NCBI GenBank assembly: GCA_963768765.1
Contig: CAVYJK010000020.1
Location: forward strand, 62,001 to 126,000
Direction: 5' to 3'
DNA length: 64,000 nt
Source: DASWLF01 sp963768765
GTDB lineage: Bacteria; Desulfobacterota; Desulfobaccia; Desulfobaccales; 0-14-0-80-60-11
Within the stretch, counting starts at the first letter, position 1, and each line of letters starts with the position of its first letter. A model generated the notes under the pieces. The model had not been told where the DNA came from. It was given only the letters and a program-made list of their open reading frames with translations, and ran no database searches. Positions 34,405 through 43,373 of the stretch are shown piece by piece. The translations under genes were made by a program, and so were the position numbers.

Positions 34405-36564
34405 CTACCCCGTCACCCGTCTCACCGAGATCACTTCTTTCAGGCGCTTCAAGGCCCCGAAGACCTTTTCCAGATGCTGCTGGTCGGAGACCTGAATGGT
34501 GAACTGGGCGATGCCCCGGTTATCCTGGGTGGTCTCCACCGAAGCCCGAACTACATTGACGTCGGAGCTTTTCAAGGCGCTGGTGATATCCGCCAACAGC
34601 CCCGGCTTGTCCACGGAAGCTACCTGAATCTTCACCGGGTAGAGCCGTTCCGGCCCGCCGCCCCCGTCCCACTCCGCCGGGATTTGGCGGAAAGACTCGG
34701 TGCGGGCCAGATAGGAACAGTCGGCCCGGTGGATGGTGACCCCTTTACCCCGGGTGATGTAACCCATGATGGCGTCTCCCGGGATGGGCTGGCAGCAGTT
34801 GGCCAGGCGCACCAGCATGTCGTCCAGGTCCTTGATGCGGAGGCCGCCGGGCTCTTCTTTTTCCCGGCGCACCTCCGGCCCCGGAGGCGCCTCTTCCTCC
34901 GCCGCTGGCGCCGCGGCCCGAAATAGTTTGCCGGTCACCTGCCCGGGGGTCACCTTGCCGTGGCCGATGGAGGCCAGGAGGTCGTCGACGCTTACGAAGG
35001 AAAATTCCTGGGCCACCCTTCTCAGCTCCTCGCCGTCTTTGAGTAGCTTCTGCAATGACGCCCCGGACTTGCGCAGTTCCCGGTCCAGGAACTCTTTCCC
35101 CAGGGTGATGCTCTGCTCCCGTTCCGCGGCCTTGAGATATTGGCGAATCTTGTGGCGGGCCTTGGTGGTTTTGACGAACTGCAGCCAGTCCCGGCTGGGG
35201 TGGTGGTGGGGCGAAGTGATGATCTCCACCGTGTCGCCGTTGGCGAGCTCCGTGCGCAAGGTGATCATGCGGCCGTTGACTTTGGCCCCGGTGCACCGGT
35301 CCCCCACCTCCGAGTGGATGGCGTAGGCAAAATCCACCACCGTGGCGCCCCGGGGCAGTTCCTTGACCTCCCCGGTGGGCGTGAAGACGTAGACCTCTTC
35401 CGGGTACAGCTCCAGACGCACCCCTTCCAGGAGGTCCTGGGGGCTCTTCAACTCCTTCTGGAGGTCCACCATCTGCTTGAGCCAGTTGAAGCGCTGGGCG
35501 TCCTTTTCGTGGTAGGCCCGGCGCTCCTTGTAGCTCCAGTGGGCCGCAATGCCCTCCTCGGCCACCCGGTGCATCTCCCGGGTGCGGATCTGGATTTCCA
35601 GCCGCTCCCCGAACTGGCCGATGACCGTGGTGTGGATGGACTGGTACATGTTGGCCTTGGGCATGCCGATGTAGTCCTTGAGGCGGCCCGGAACCGGCCG
35701 AAACATGGCGTGGATGACCCCCAGGGCCTCGTAGCAGTCGTGCACCGAGTCCACAATGATGCGGAAGGCCAGCAGATCGTAGAGTTCGTCCAGGGTGATC
35801 TGCTGGGCCTGGAGCTTGCGATAGATGCTGTAAAAATTCTTCAGCCGGCCGCTCACTTCGCCCTGCAGATGGTGCTCCGCCAATTTGTCCCGCAGGTTCT
35901 GGCAGACCTCCTGGATGTATTTTTCCAGCTCGCCTTTCTTCCGGGCCAGGCCCTCCTGGATCTGCTGGAAGGCCTCGGGCTCCAGGTAAAAGAAAGCCAG
36001 GTCTTCCAGCTCGGCCTTGATGCGGAACATCCCCAGCCGTCCGGCCAGGGGGGCGTAGATCTCCAGGGTCTCCCGGGCGATGCGCTTCTGCTTGGCGGGC
36101 TCCATGAAGCCCAGGGTGCGCATGTTGTGGACCCGGTCGGCCAGCTTCACCAGCAGCACCCGAATGTCGTGGGACATGGAGAGGATCATCTTGCGGATGT
36201 ATTCCGCCTGTTGGGTCTGCCGGTCGCCAAAGGTCAGCTGGCCGATCTTGGTGACCCCGTTGACGATGTCGGTGACTTCCTCACCGAAATATTCCTCCAG
36301 GTCGTCCAGGGTGATGGAGGTGTCTTCCACCGTGTCGTGGAGCAACCCGCAGGTAACGGTGATGGGACCCAGGCCCCGCTGGGCCAGGAGGTAGGCCACT
36401 TCCAGGGGATGGGAGAGGTAGGGTTCGCCGTTGAGGCGCAATTGCCCCTCGTGGGCCTTGGCCGAAAAGACGTAGGCCTTCTCGATGATGGAGGTGTCCG
36501 CCTCCGGATGGTGCTTGAGCACCTCCTCCACGATGTCCTGGAGGCGGATGATCCGGTTAGTCAT
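34405..36564 (-). CDS. spoT: Bifunctional (p)ppGpp synthetase/hydrolase
   Basis: A long RSH protein that makes and degrades (p)ppGpp in the stringent response. In 719 residues: an HD hydrolase domain with LLHDTVEDTSITLDDLEEYF (HDxxED intact), a synthetase domain with YDLLAFRIIVDSVHDCYEAL and GRLKDYIGMPKANMYQSIHT, a TGS domain (VYVFTPTGEVKELPRGATVV), a helical/zinc-finger region with RLANCCQPIPGD, and a C-terminal ACT domain. Both activities look intact, as in single-RSH bacteria. It overlaps proS by 8 bp and is likely cotranscribed after it. Confidence 0.95.
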   Translation of the reverse strand: MTNRIIRLQDIVEEVLKHHPEADTSIIEKAYVFSAKAHEGQLRLNGEPYLSHPLEVAYLLAQRGLGPITVTCGLLHDTVEDTSITLDDLEEYFGEEVTDIVNGVTKIGQLTFGDRQTQQAEYIRKMILSMSHDIRVLLVKLADRVHNMRTLGFMEPAKQKRIARETLEIYAPLAGRLGMFRIKAELEDLAFFYLEPEAFQQIQEGLARKKGELEKYIQEVCQNLRDKLAEHHLQGEVSGRLKNFYSIYRKLQAQQITLDELYDLLAFRIIVDSVHDCYEALGVIHAMFRPVPGRLKDYIGMPKANMYQSIHTTVIGQFGERLEIQIRTREMHRVAEEGIAAHWSYKERRAYHEKDAQRFNWLKQMVDLQKELKSPQDLLEGVRLELYPEEVYVFTPTGEVKELPRGATVVDFAYAIHSEVGDRCTGAKVNGRMITLRTELANGDTVEIITSPHHHPSRDWLQFVKTTKARHKIRQYLKAAEREQSITLGKEFLDRELRKSGASLQKLLKDGEELRRVAQEFSFVSVDDLLASIGHGKVTPGQVTGKLFRAAAPAAEEEAPPGPEVRREKEEPGGLRIKDLDDMLVRLANCCQPIPGDAIMGYITRGKGVTIHRADCSYLARTESFRQIPAEWDGGGGPERLYPVKIQVASVDKPGLLADITSALKSSDVNVVRASVETTQDNRGIAQFTIQVSDQQHLEKVFGALKRLKEVISVRRVTG

Positions 36565-38278
36565 TCAGCTCCTGGCCGATCTGCCTTTTGAGATAAGGGA
36601 TCAGCTCTTTAAGGGGAACCAGTCTGTTCTCCGGGGAGCGCCGGTGGCGCACTTCCGCGGCCTCCTGGGCCAGGGTCTTGGCGCCCACCACCACCCGCAG
36701 GGGGATTCCCAAGAGGTCGCAGTCCTTGAACTTGACTCCCGGGCGCTCGTCCCGGTCATCCAGCAGCACCTCGATCCCCTGGGACTCCAGGTCGGCGTGC
36801 AGCTTCTCCACGCAGCTCATGATGGCCGGGTCGTTCACCGAGATGGGGATGAGACCCACCTGCACCGGGGCCAGGGCCATGGGAAAGATGATGCCGTTCT
36901 CATCATTTCCCTGCTCGATGGCCGCGGCCACGATGCGGCTCACCCCGATGCCGTAGCAGCCCATGTAGAAAAATTGTTCGGCGCCTTCCTGGTCCAGGTA
37001 GCTGGCCTTCAACGCCTTGGAATACTTGAGCCCCAGCTTGAAGATATGACCCACCTCGATGCCGCGCAAGATGGTAAGGGCGCCGCCGCACCGGGGGCAG
37101 GGGTCCTGGTCCGTCACCGTTCTCAGGTCCGCCACCTGGGTGATTTCAATGTCCCGGGCCGGATGGACCTTGGTCAGATGGTAGTTGTCCCGGTTGGCCC
37201 CGGTGACCGCGGCGCCCAGGCGGGCCACGGCCTGGTCCGCATAGATGGGGAGGTTAAGCCCCACGGGGCCGGCAAAGCCCACCTCGGCGCCGGTGAGTTC
37301 CTGGACCCGGATAAGGCCAGCCAGGATGAGGTCCGTCACCCCCAGCAAATTTTTCACCTTTACTTCGTTGACTTCGTGATCGCCCCGGATGAGCACCGCC
37401 ACCGGCCCTTGCTCCGTCTCGTAGATGAGGGTCTTGACGATTTCTCTGGGAGCCACCCCCAAAAATGTCGCCACCTCTTCCACGGTGCGCACGTTGGGGG
37501 TGGGCACCGGCTCCGGTTTGGCGCCCAGCGGCGGGGCCGGTTCGTTCAAATTCAGGGTGATTTCCGCCTTCTCCAGGTTGGCGGCATAGGCGCAGCCCTG
37601 GCACGAAGCCAGCAGGTCCTCGCCGGTCTCCGCCAGGACCATGAATTCATGGGAAAAGCTGCCGCCGATGGGGCCGGTGTCCGCCTCCACCACCTTGAAG
37701 CTGAGGCCGCAGCACTGGAAGATGCGGTTGTAAGCCTCGTACATGCGCTGGTAGCAGGCCTCGGCCCCGGCTTCGTCCGCATCAAAGCTGTAAGCGTCCT
37801 TCATGATGAACTCCCGGGAGCGGATGAGCCCGAAACGGGGCCGGATTTCGTCCCGGAACTTCACCTGGATCTGGTAGAGGTTGAGGGGCAACTGCCGGTA
37901 GGAGTGCACCTCCCGGCGCACCAGGTCGGTGATCACTTCTTCGTGGGTGGGACCGAAGCAATAGTCCCGTTCGTGCCGGTCCAGAAACCTGAGCAACTCC
38001 TTGCCGTAAACTCCCCAGCGCCCCGACTCCTGCCAGAGCTCCGCGGGCTGCACCGCGGGCAGCAGCACCTCCAGGGCCCCGGCCCGGTCCATCTCGCGGC
38101 GCACGATGTGCTCCACCTTGCGCAGCACCCGCAGGCCCAGGGGCAGATAGTCGTAGATCCCGGAGGCCACCTTGCGAACCATCCCGGCCCGGAGAAGCAG
38201 GCGGTGGGAAATGGCTTCAGCTTCCGCCGGGATTTCTTTCAAGGTGGGAATGAGCATCCGCGAAAACAGCATAAGCAC
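36557..38278 (-). CDS. proS: Prolyl-tRNA synthetase
   Basis: Charges tRNA-Pro. The 573-residue bacterial-type enzyme has class II motifs (GIYDYLPLGLRVLRKVEHIV, motif 1 area; CFGPTHEEVITDLVRREVHS, motif 2 area; GCYGIGVSRIVAAAIEQGND, motif 3) and the inserted editing domain between motifs 2 and 3 (~residues 225-400), followed by the anticodon-binding domain. Length is normal. The start at 38278 (MLMLFSRMLIPTLKE) may instead be one of the inner ATG codons, since SRMLIPTLKE is the usual beginning. It lies upstream of the RSH gene. Confidence 0.95.
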   Translation of the reverse strand: MLMLFSRMLIPTLKEIPAEAEAISHRLLLRAGMVRKVASGIYDYLPLGLRVLRKVEHIVRREMDRAGALEVLLPAVQPAELWQESGRWGVYGKELLRFLDRHERDYCFGPTHEEVITDLVRREVHSYRQLPLNLYQIQVKFRDEIRPRFGLIRSREFIMKDAYSFDADEAGAEACYQRMYEAYNRIFQCCGLSFKVVEADTGPIGGSFSHEFMVLAETGEDLLASCQGCAYAANLEKAEITLNLNEPAPPLGAKPEPVPTPNVRTVEEVATFLGVAPREIVKTLIYETEQGPVAVLIRGDHEVNEVKVKNLLGVTDLILAGLIRVQELTGAEVGFAGPVGLNLPIYADQAVARLGAAVTGANRDNYHLTKVHPARDIEITQVADLRTVTDQDPCPRCGGALTILRGIEVGHIFKLGLKYSKALKASYLDQEGAEQFFYMGCYGIGVSRIVAAAIEQGNDENGIIFPMALAPVQVGLIPISVNDPAIMSCVEKLHADLESQGIEVLLDDRDERPGVKFKDCDLLGIPLRVVVGAKTLAQEAAEVRHRRSPENRLVPLKELIPYLKRQIGQELND

Positions 38279-38853
38279 CCCAAACTTCTTTATTTTATCA
38301 CATTTATCTTACGATACCATCCCTCTCTATCACAATAGCTATCAGCGGTCAGCTTTCAGCTTTCAGCAAAAACCTGGCTTCGGCTAGGCGGTCAATCAGG
38401 CGCGGCTGGCCCAACTAGTGGTGTGTTTCACAATAAAAGGACGGTTCAGAAGCTACTTTTTTACCCCCCTTTTCTAAAGTGGGGGCGGGGGGGATTAGAA
38501 TAACCTCTTGATAATCCCCCTAATCCCCGTTTAAAAAAGGGGGACTTAAGCTTCCCAAGCCATACGTCCGAACCTGATTTTATGTGATGCTAATTACGAA
38601 ACGCTCCACTAGATTTTCGCACCGAGCTCACCAAGGATACCAAGAAAAAACCCAGGGGCACGGCAGGCCGGGCCCCTGGCGACAAATCCAAGAAAATCAG
38701 CGGTCATTGAATCCGCAGGTCAAATGGTCCAGACGAAGTAGGGGCGGGTTTAAAACCCGCCCTTACGGACCTGGGGTTTGGGTTAAGTGGGGGGCTCGGG
38801 GACCGCCATCCTTAAGGGTATTATGCTCCGTTGGCGTCTTGCTTCATCGTTTG
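38279..38853. other. Intergenic region with repeat tracts
   Basis: No gene recognised in about 575 bp. It contains a CAGCTTTCAGCTTTCAGC tract (38350-38367), a long inverted C/G-rich pair (TACCCCCCTTTTCTAAAGTG... with GGGGGACTT near 38546), a CCAGGGGC/GCCCCTGG hairpin (about 38652-38680), and a GTAGGGGCGGGTTTAAAACC palindrome (about 38738-38766). A plus-strand frame at 38584-39132 is a shadow. Confidence 0.6.
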
Positions 38854-39642
38854 CTAAAGCCGGGCCGTAGCCCCCGGCTGCACCTGGCGCTCACCCAGGC
38901 TCCAAGATACCAGGCGCTCCCGGTACAGGCGGAAGCCTTCCTCCATGAGCACTTCCAGGTTGATGACGTCCTCCCGGTTGTACTTGAGGAGCAGCTTCAG
39001 GGCGGTGCGGTCCCCTCGCTGGTACCGTTCCCAGAGGATTACCGCCATGTAGCCGTCCATGCCGTTGACTTCCTCCGGGCGGTGGATGCCGAAGCGGGGC
39101 TCGATCTTTTTGAGCCCCCCTCTGAACCCTAACCGGGCCAGCAGGAAGCGCAGGTCCACGTGCACCGGCGGCAGCCTGAGTCCGGGGAAATAGGCCTTAA
39201 GCACCGGCAGGTCGAATTGGGTGCCGTTGAAGGTGACCAGCAGATCCAGGCCCTTAATGGCCCGGGGAAATTCGTGCAAGTTGTAGCCCTGGACAAACTG
39301 GCGCATGGTCTCGCCATCGTAAAGGCCCACCACCGTCACCAGCAACCCCGGCCAGAAGGTGCCGGTGGTCTCGATGTCCAGATACGCGGCCCTGCCGCGC
39401 AAGTGGCGGAAGAGCCGCCAGTGTTCCCCGGTTTGCAGGCGCTGGGCGAAATAATCGGCGTTTTCCACCTGGTCCAGAGACTCTTGCAAGTGCTCCTGGA
39501 GCCGCTGAACCCGTTCCCGGGAGAGGCTTGAGACCCGGTTTGCGCCCAGAAAATCCTCCCAGGTGGCGAACCCCTGGCGCCAGAAATGGGCCTCGGTGCG
39601 GTGTCCCACCCCGGGAAGATGGATGAAGGTTCGTTTCAACAT
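38854..39642 (-). CDS. YprB-like ribonuclease H-fold exonuclease
   Basis: A predicted 3'-5' exonuclease of the DEDD superfamily. After an N-terminal helical DNA-binding-like part (GVGHRTEAHFWRQGFATWED, residues ~11-30), the RNase H-like domain shows the acidic residues in AYLDIETTGTFW, LLVTFNGTQFDLPVLKAY and LLKYNREDVINLEVL. The domain matches the YprB/RNase_H_2 group, often of unknown substrate. 262 residues, apparently complete. It follows the gap after proS and lies downstream of the UPF0182 gene. Confidence 0.8.
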   Translation of the reverse strand: MLKRTFIHLPGVGHRTEAHFWRQGFATWEDFLGANRVSSLSRERVQRLQEHLQESLDQVENADYFAQRLQTGEHWRLFRHLRGRAAYLDIETTGTFWPGLLVTVVGLYDGETMRQFVQGYNLHEFPRAIKGLDLLVTFNGTQFDLPVLKAYFPGLRLPPVHVDLRFLLARLGFRGGLKKIEPRFGIHRPEEVNGMDGYMAVILWERYQRGDRTALKLLLKYNREDVINLEVLMEEGFRLYRERLVSWSLGERQVQPGATARL

Positions 39643-40021
39643 TGGTTTAGCATATCATCGCGCTGCCATCCTGTCACCCACCGGCGGTTTTTATTTGCCG
39701 GGGCGACCCTCCGGGCCCGCGAGCGGACAAAGAAGAAGATTGACCACCACCAAGAACACCAAGAAAAAATTATTATCTGGTTCCCAAGCTCCCGCTTGGG
39801 AACCCATTTGGATGCAAAGCTCTGCTTTGCAGGGCCTATTCTTCATTAAGAAGAGAATTCGCGTTTTATTCCGACACGTTGCCCAAGCAGAGCTTGGGCT
39901 AAATTTGCGTTCCCAAGCAGGAGCTTGGGAACGAGATAAAGGGATTGGGGGTGGGGGTTTGGGGGAGGGGGTAAGGGCGGGCGCCCTTAGCCCCCTCCCC
40001 CAACAACTCTTTCCTTCTCAC
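39643..40021. other. Intergenic region with TTCCCAAGC palindromes
   Basis: About 380 bp without a gene. It contains palindromes GGTTCCCAAGC/GCTTGGGAACC (39779-39804) and CGTTCCCAAGC/GCTTGGGAACG (39908-39933), with GCAAAGC/GCTTTGC and GCCCAAGC/GCTTGGGC between them: a nested inverted repeat family. The end (39945-40018) is a partial GC-rich element (TTGGGGGAGGGGGTAAGGGC with GCCCTTAGCCCCCTCCCCC) abutting the UPF0182 stop. Confidence 0.65.
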
Positions 40022-42658
40022 CTACTCCCGCACCGGCGCGGCCTCAGGCGACGGCGCCCCGGAAGGCGCCAGCATTTGCAGGCGCTGCTGAATCCGCGCC
40101 GCCTTCGTCTTGAGCCGTTCGTTCATCTTGGCAAAGCCTTCCTCCAGGGACGGCGCCATCACCACCATCTCTCCCTGACTGACGATGAGGCGCTTGAGCT
40201 GGGGGATCTTCAACCGGGCCGCCGCCTGGAGATAGACCGGCTGGATGTAGACGATGGAGCCGGCCATCGGCAGCACCAGCATCTTGCCCCGCTCCACCTG
40301 GGAGCCGATCTGGTTCCACAGGGTGAACTGCTCGGAGACCACCGTGTCCTGATCGATGAAGGCGTCCACCTGGGAAGGGCCGTAGACCAGCGAGCCCTTG
40401 GGGAAGCTGTAGACCACGATTTCCCCGTAGTGGGGCCCGTCGCAGCCCGCCACGCACAGGGACCGCAAGTTGGCCCGGGCCCTGGGGGTCATGGGACACA
40501 GCAGGACGAATTCCGACTTCTCCTTGGCCAGCAGGTTGACGGTGAGATAGTAGGGCTTCATCTTCACCGGCTTTTTGTCCTGCTGCATCTCGGGAAAGTC
40601 CCAGGCGTCCTCCTGCTTGTAAAAGATCTCCGGGTCCGTCTGGTGGTACTTGGCGTAGATGCTCATCTGCACGTCGAAGATGCCCTTGGGGTAGCGCACG
40701 TGGGCCTTAAGCTCCGGGGGTATCTGGCTGAGGCCCTTCAGGAGCCCCGGATAGATGCGCCGGTAGGCCCGGACGATGGGGTCCCGCTCGTCGGCCACGT
40801 AGTAGTCCACGTTGCCGTTGTAGGCGTCCACCACGATCTTCACCGAGTTGCGGATGTAGTTGAATTCCTTGTCAAAGGGCTGGGCGCAAGGGTAGCGGCC
40901 GGAGACCGTGTAGGCGTCCTGGATCCAGTACAGGCCCTTTTCGGTCACCACCACGTAGGGGTCCTGATCCAGCCGGAAGAACGGCGTCAGGTGCCTGAGG
41001 CGCTCCACGATATTGCGCCGGAACAGCATGCGGCTCCGGGGATTGGTCTTGGTGGTGAAAAAGATGTCCCGCTCCCCGAAGTAGAAGGCAAAGATGAGCT
41101 TGCGGAAGAGCGAATTGACGGGGACCCCGCCCCGGCCCTGGTAGTCCGACAGGGTCTGGCCTTCCTCGGTGGGATAGCCCAGCTCGCGGCTGTCGTTGGG
41201 GGCGATGCAGGGCTTATAAGAGCCCACCCCGTAGTAGATGGCCGGCTGCTCGATCTTGAAGCCGTAGTCGGATTTGGGCGGGATGCCTTCGATGAACCAG
41301 GTCATGGGCTCTTCCCCCCCTTGGGCCGCGGGGGTCATGACCACCCCGTAGCCGTGGGTATACTTGAGCCACTCGTTCACCCAGTTCTGGGCCGCCTGGG
41401 GCAGCTCCCTGAGGTTCAGCTCCCGGGCCGCCAGGAAGACCTGCTGGTAGACCCCGTTCACCGTGTAGCGGTCTACGTCCACCGCGGTGAAGTTGTAGTA
41501 GGTCCGAAGCTCCTGCATCTGCTCATAAACCGTGAGCAGCACTTCCTTGTCCCACACCGGGATATTGCGCAGGGAGGCCCTGAGCGGCGGTCCGGCCAGG
41601 TCCCAGGGGGCCTCAATCAGACGGTATTCCCGGGTCTCCACCCGGTCGAGATCGTAGGCCGCCAGGGTGGCCTTGACGCTGTGCTCAATGAAGGGCCGCT
41701 CCCGGGAAATCTCGTTGGGCTTGACGATGTAGCGCTGCACCAGGTCCGGCAGAAAATCGGAGTACCGGGCCCCGGCCGCCAGGATGAATCCCCCGGCGCA
41801 GATGAGCAAGACCTTGAGACCCCGGCGGGCCTGCAGCCAGTAGATGAGGCAGACGCCGGTCCCGGCCAGAAAGATCAGCGCCAGCCAGATGAGGGGCAGG
41901 ATCACCCACATCTCCACGAACCCGGGGCCGGAGAACAGGGCCGCGTGGGCCTGGCTGTACACCAGATTATGGCGCTGCAGCAGGAAGCCCCAGACGCCGA
42001 CGGCAAAGATCAGGCCCAGGAGGGCGCTCAGGTGGATTTTGGCCCCCCGGGGCAGGACCTTCTGCTGCCGGGCCAGGACCCTGCCCTCCAGCCAGTAGAG
42101 CAGCGCCACCCCCAGGAAGAGCAGCACCAGGGCTACCAGCAGCTCGTAAAAAAACGACAGATACATGGGGAGGGCGAAGAGATAGTAGCTGACGTCCTGG
42201 CCGTAAACCGGGTCGGTCACCCCGGCGGCCGGGGCGAAAAGGTAGAGCAGGGCCCCTTGCCAGTTCTCGTACAGGGGATAGGCCACCAGCAGGGCCAGAA
42301 TCAGGGAAAAGGGCAGATAGGCCTTGAGCGACCCGGTGCGGAAATGCCGCACCACCTGGCCGTAGCGCAACCGGGAGGTGAGGTCGGTGCGCAGCTGGGA
42401 GGCCGGCGTGGTTCCCAGATACCGGGAGGCCACCCAGAAGTTGAGAAAAAAGACCGCCAGGAACAGCAGGGTGAAAAACAGGAAAACCAGATAGCGGTAG
42501 GTGAGCCGCTGCCAGAAATAGCCCTCGTAGCCCAGGGACTTAAACCACCAGGAGTCCACCAGGAACTCGGTGCACAGCAGCCCGAAGACCAGGTACAGGG
42601 CGCCGAACACCAGGCCCGCAGCCAGTAAGATATATAGCCAGCGTTTCCAGTTACCCAT
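40022..42658 (-). CDS. UPF0182 family membrane protein
   Basis: An 878-residue protein with seven N-terminal transmembrane helices (from WKRWLYILLAAGLVFGALYL to VLLICAGGFILAAGARYSDF at ~residue 300) and a large extracytoplasmic domain containing the family-typical blocks NEISRERPFIEHSVKATLAA and YQPVYLQ-like sequence. Function is unknown in all bacteria. Length is within the family range (about 850-1000). A continuous opposite-strand frame (39563-42628) is a shadow. It is the last gene before the RAYT region. Confidence 0.9.
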   Translation of the reverse strand: MGNWKRWLYILLAAGLVFGALYLVFGLLCTEFLVDSWWFKSLGYEGYFWQRLTYRYLVFLFFTLLFLAVFFLNFWVASRYLGTTPASQLRTDLTSRLRYGQVVRHFRTGSLKAYLPFSLILALLVAYPLYENWQGALLYLFAPAAGVTDPVYGQDVSYYLFALPMYLSFFYELLVALVLLFLGVALLYWLEGRVLARQQKVLPRGAKIHLSALLGLIFAVGVWGFLLQRHNLVYSQAHAALFSGPGFVEMWVILPLIWLALIFLAGTGVCLIYWLQARRGLKVLLICAGGFILAAGARYSDFLPDLVQRYIVKPNEISRERPFIEHSVKATLAAYDLDRVETREYRLIEAPWDLAGPPLRASLRNIPVWDKEVLLTVYEQMQELRTYYNFTAVDVDRYTVNGVYQQVFLAARELNLRELPQAAQNWVNEWLKYTHGYGVVMTPAAQGGEEPMTWFIEGIPPKSDYGFKIEQPAIYYGVGSYKPCIAPNDSRELGYPTEEGQTLSDYQGRGGVPVNSLFRKLIFAFYFGERDIFFTTKTNPRSRMLFRRNIVERLRHLTPFFRLDQDPYVVVTEKGLYWIQDAYTVSGRYPCAQPFDKEFNYIRNSVKIVVDAYNGNVDYYVADERDPIVRAYRRIYPGLLKGLSQIPPELKAHVRYPKGIFDVQMSIYAKYHQTDPEIFYKQEDAWDFPEMQQDKKPVKMKPYYLTVNLLAKEKSEFVLLCPMTPRARANLRSLCVAGCDGPHYGEIVVYSFPKGSLVYGPSQVDAFIDQDTVVSEQFTLWNQIGSQVERGKMLVLPMAGSIVYIQPVYLQAAARLKIPQLKRLIVSQGEMVVMAPSLEEGFAKMNERLKTKAARIQQRLQMLAPSGAPSPEAAPVRE

Positions 42659-42705
42659 GCTCCAAATTGCCTCTTTATCCGAAATTATCGAGCCCTGTCA
42701 GACAA

Positions 42706-42726
42706 GTAGGGTGGGCACGGCCCACC
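42706..42726 (+). repeat. REP left of transposase
   Basis: 21-bp REP beginning GTAGGGTGGGCACGGCCC. It is an exact inverted match to 43296-43316; together they bracket the RAYT gene. Confidence 0.9.
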
Positions 42727-42728
42727 AT

Positions 42729-43277
42729 TCATTCCCCGAAAGAATTGTCCGGGGCAAAAGCAATGTTATCTCCCCAATCGGCAGGGTACAGTCCTTCTTG
42801 CACAAATATATGGAAGGTCGAATATGGCCAATCTCTCACCCGCTCCACCAGGCCATGCTTCACGGGATTATAATGAATATAATGGAAATGTCGCTCGAAA
42901 TCCGCATCATTGCGAATCTGATGCTCCCAAAACCGCCTTTGCCAGATGGTACTTTCCCGATGCCTTTCTTTCGAGTCGGTCATTAATTCCATCTTATGGA
43001 AGGTTTCCTTGATTTTTCGCGAAAATCCCGCTTTAATTAGCCCCCACCTTTTAGAGAAGTCCTCATCGGCCTCGGGCAAGGTCCAAAGGCAGTGCAAATG
43101 GTCAGGCAGCAGTACCCAGGCGTCGACAAAAAATGGATATTGCCGCCTTACCTCGTCGATAACCTGGCGCAAAATGGACCGGCTCTCCGGTCCCGTGAGG
43201 ATTTTTCTTCGCCTGTAGGTTACCACAGTAAAGAAGAACTTGCCTCCGCGCATTTTCGCTCTGATGTAGGAAGGCAT
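42729..43277 (-). mobile_element. REP-associated tyrosine transposase (RAYT)
   Basis: A 182-residue HUH-type (Y1) transposase of the IS200/IS605-related TnpA-REP family, which mobilises or maintains REP sequences. Visible: the HUH motif in LLPDHLHCLWTLPEADED, the helix with WGLIKAGFSRKIKE, and the catalytic-tyrosine region HFHYIHYNPVKHGLVERV. It is complete, with no frameshift, and is bracketed by perfect inverted 21-bp REPs. The four REPIN-like elements at 31.9-32.9 kb share its REP core, so it is the likely cognate enzyme. RAYTs are usually single-copy domesticated genes. Confidence 0.92.
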
Positions 43278-43295
43278 TTGTCCCCAGACTTTATT

Positions 43296-43316
43296 GGTGG
43301 GCCGTGCCCACCCTAC
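43296..43316 (-). repeat. REP right of transposase
   Basis: Exact reverse complement of the 42706-42726 REP, 19 bp upstream of the RAYT start. Confidence 0.9.
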
Positions 43317-43373
43317 ATTTGTCTTTAACTTGTATTATGGGCACATGCACTGAAATTCTTTGGACCGTCAAGC

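Noticed and set aside
36485..38338. 617-codon plus-strand frame opposite proS
   Set aside because: Antisense shadow of a well-identified gene; no ribosome-binding site or motifs.
39563..42628. 1021-codon open frame opposite the UPF0182 gene
   Set aside because: It is rich in Gly, His, Gln and Pro with no family character, as expected for the antisense of a GC-rich gene, while the minus-strand product is a clear UPF0182 protein.
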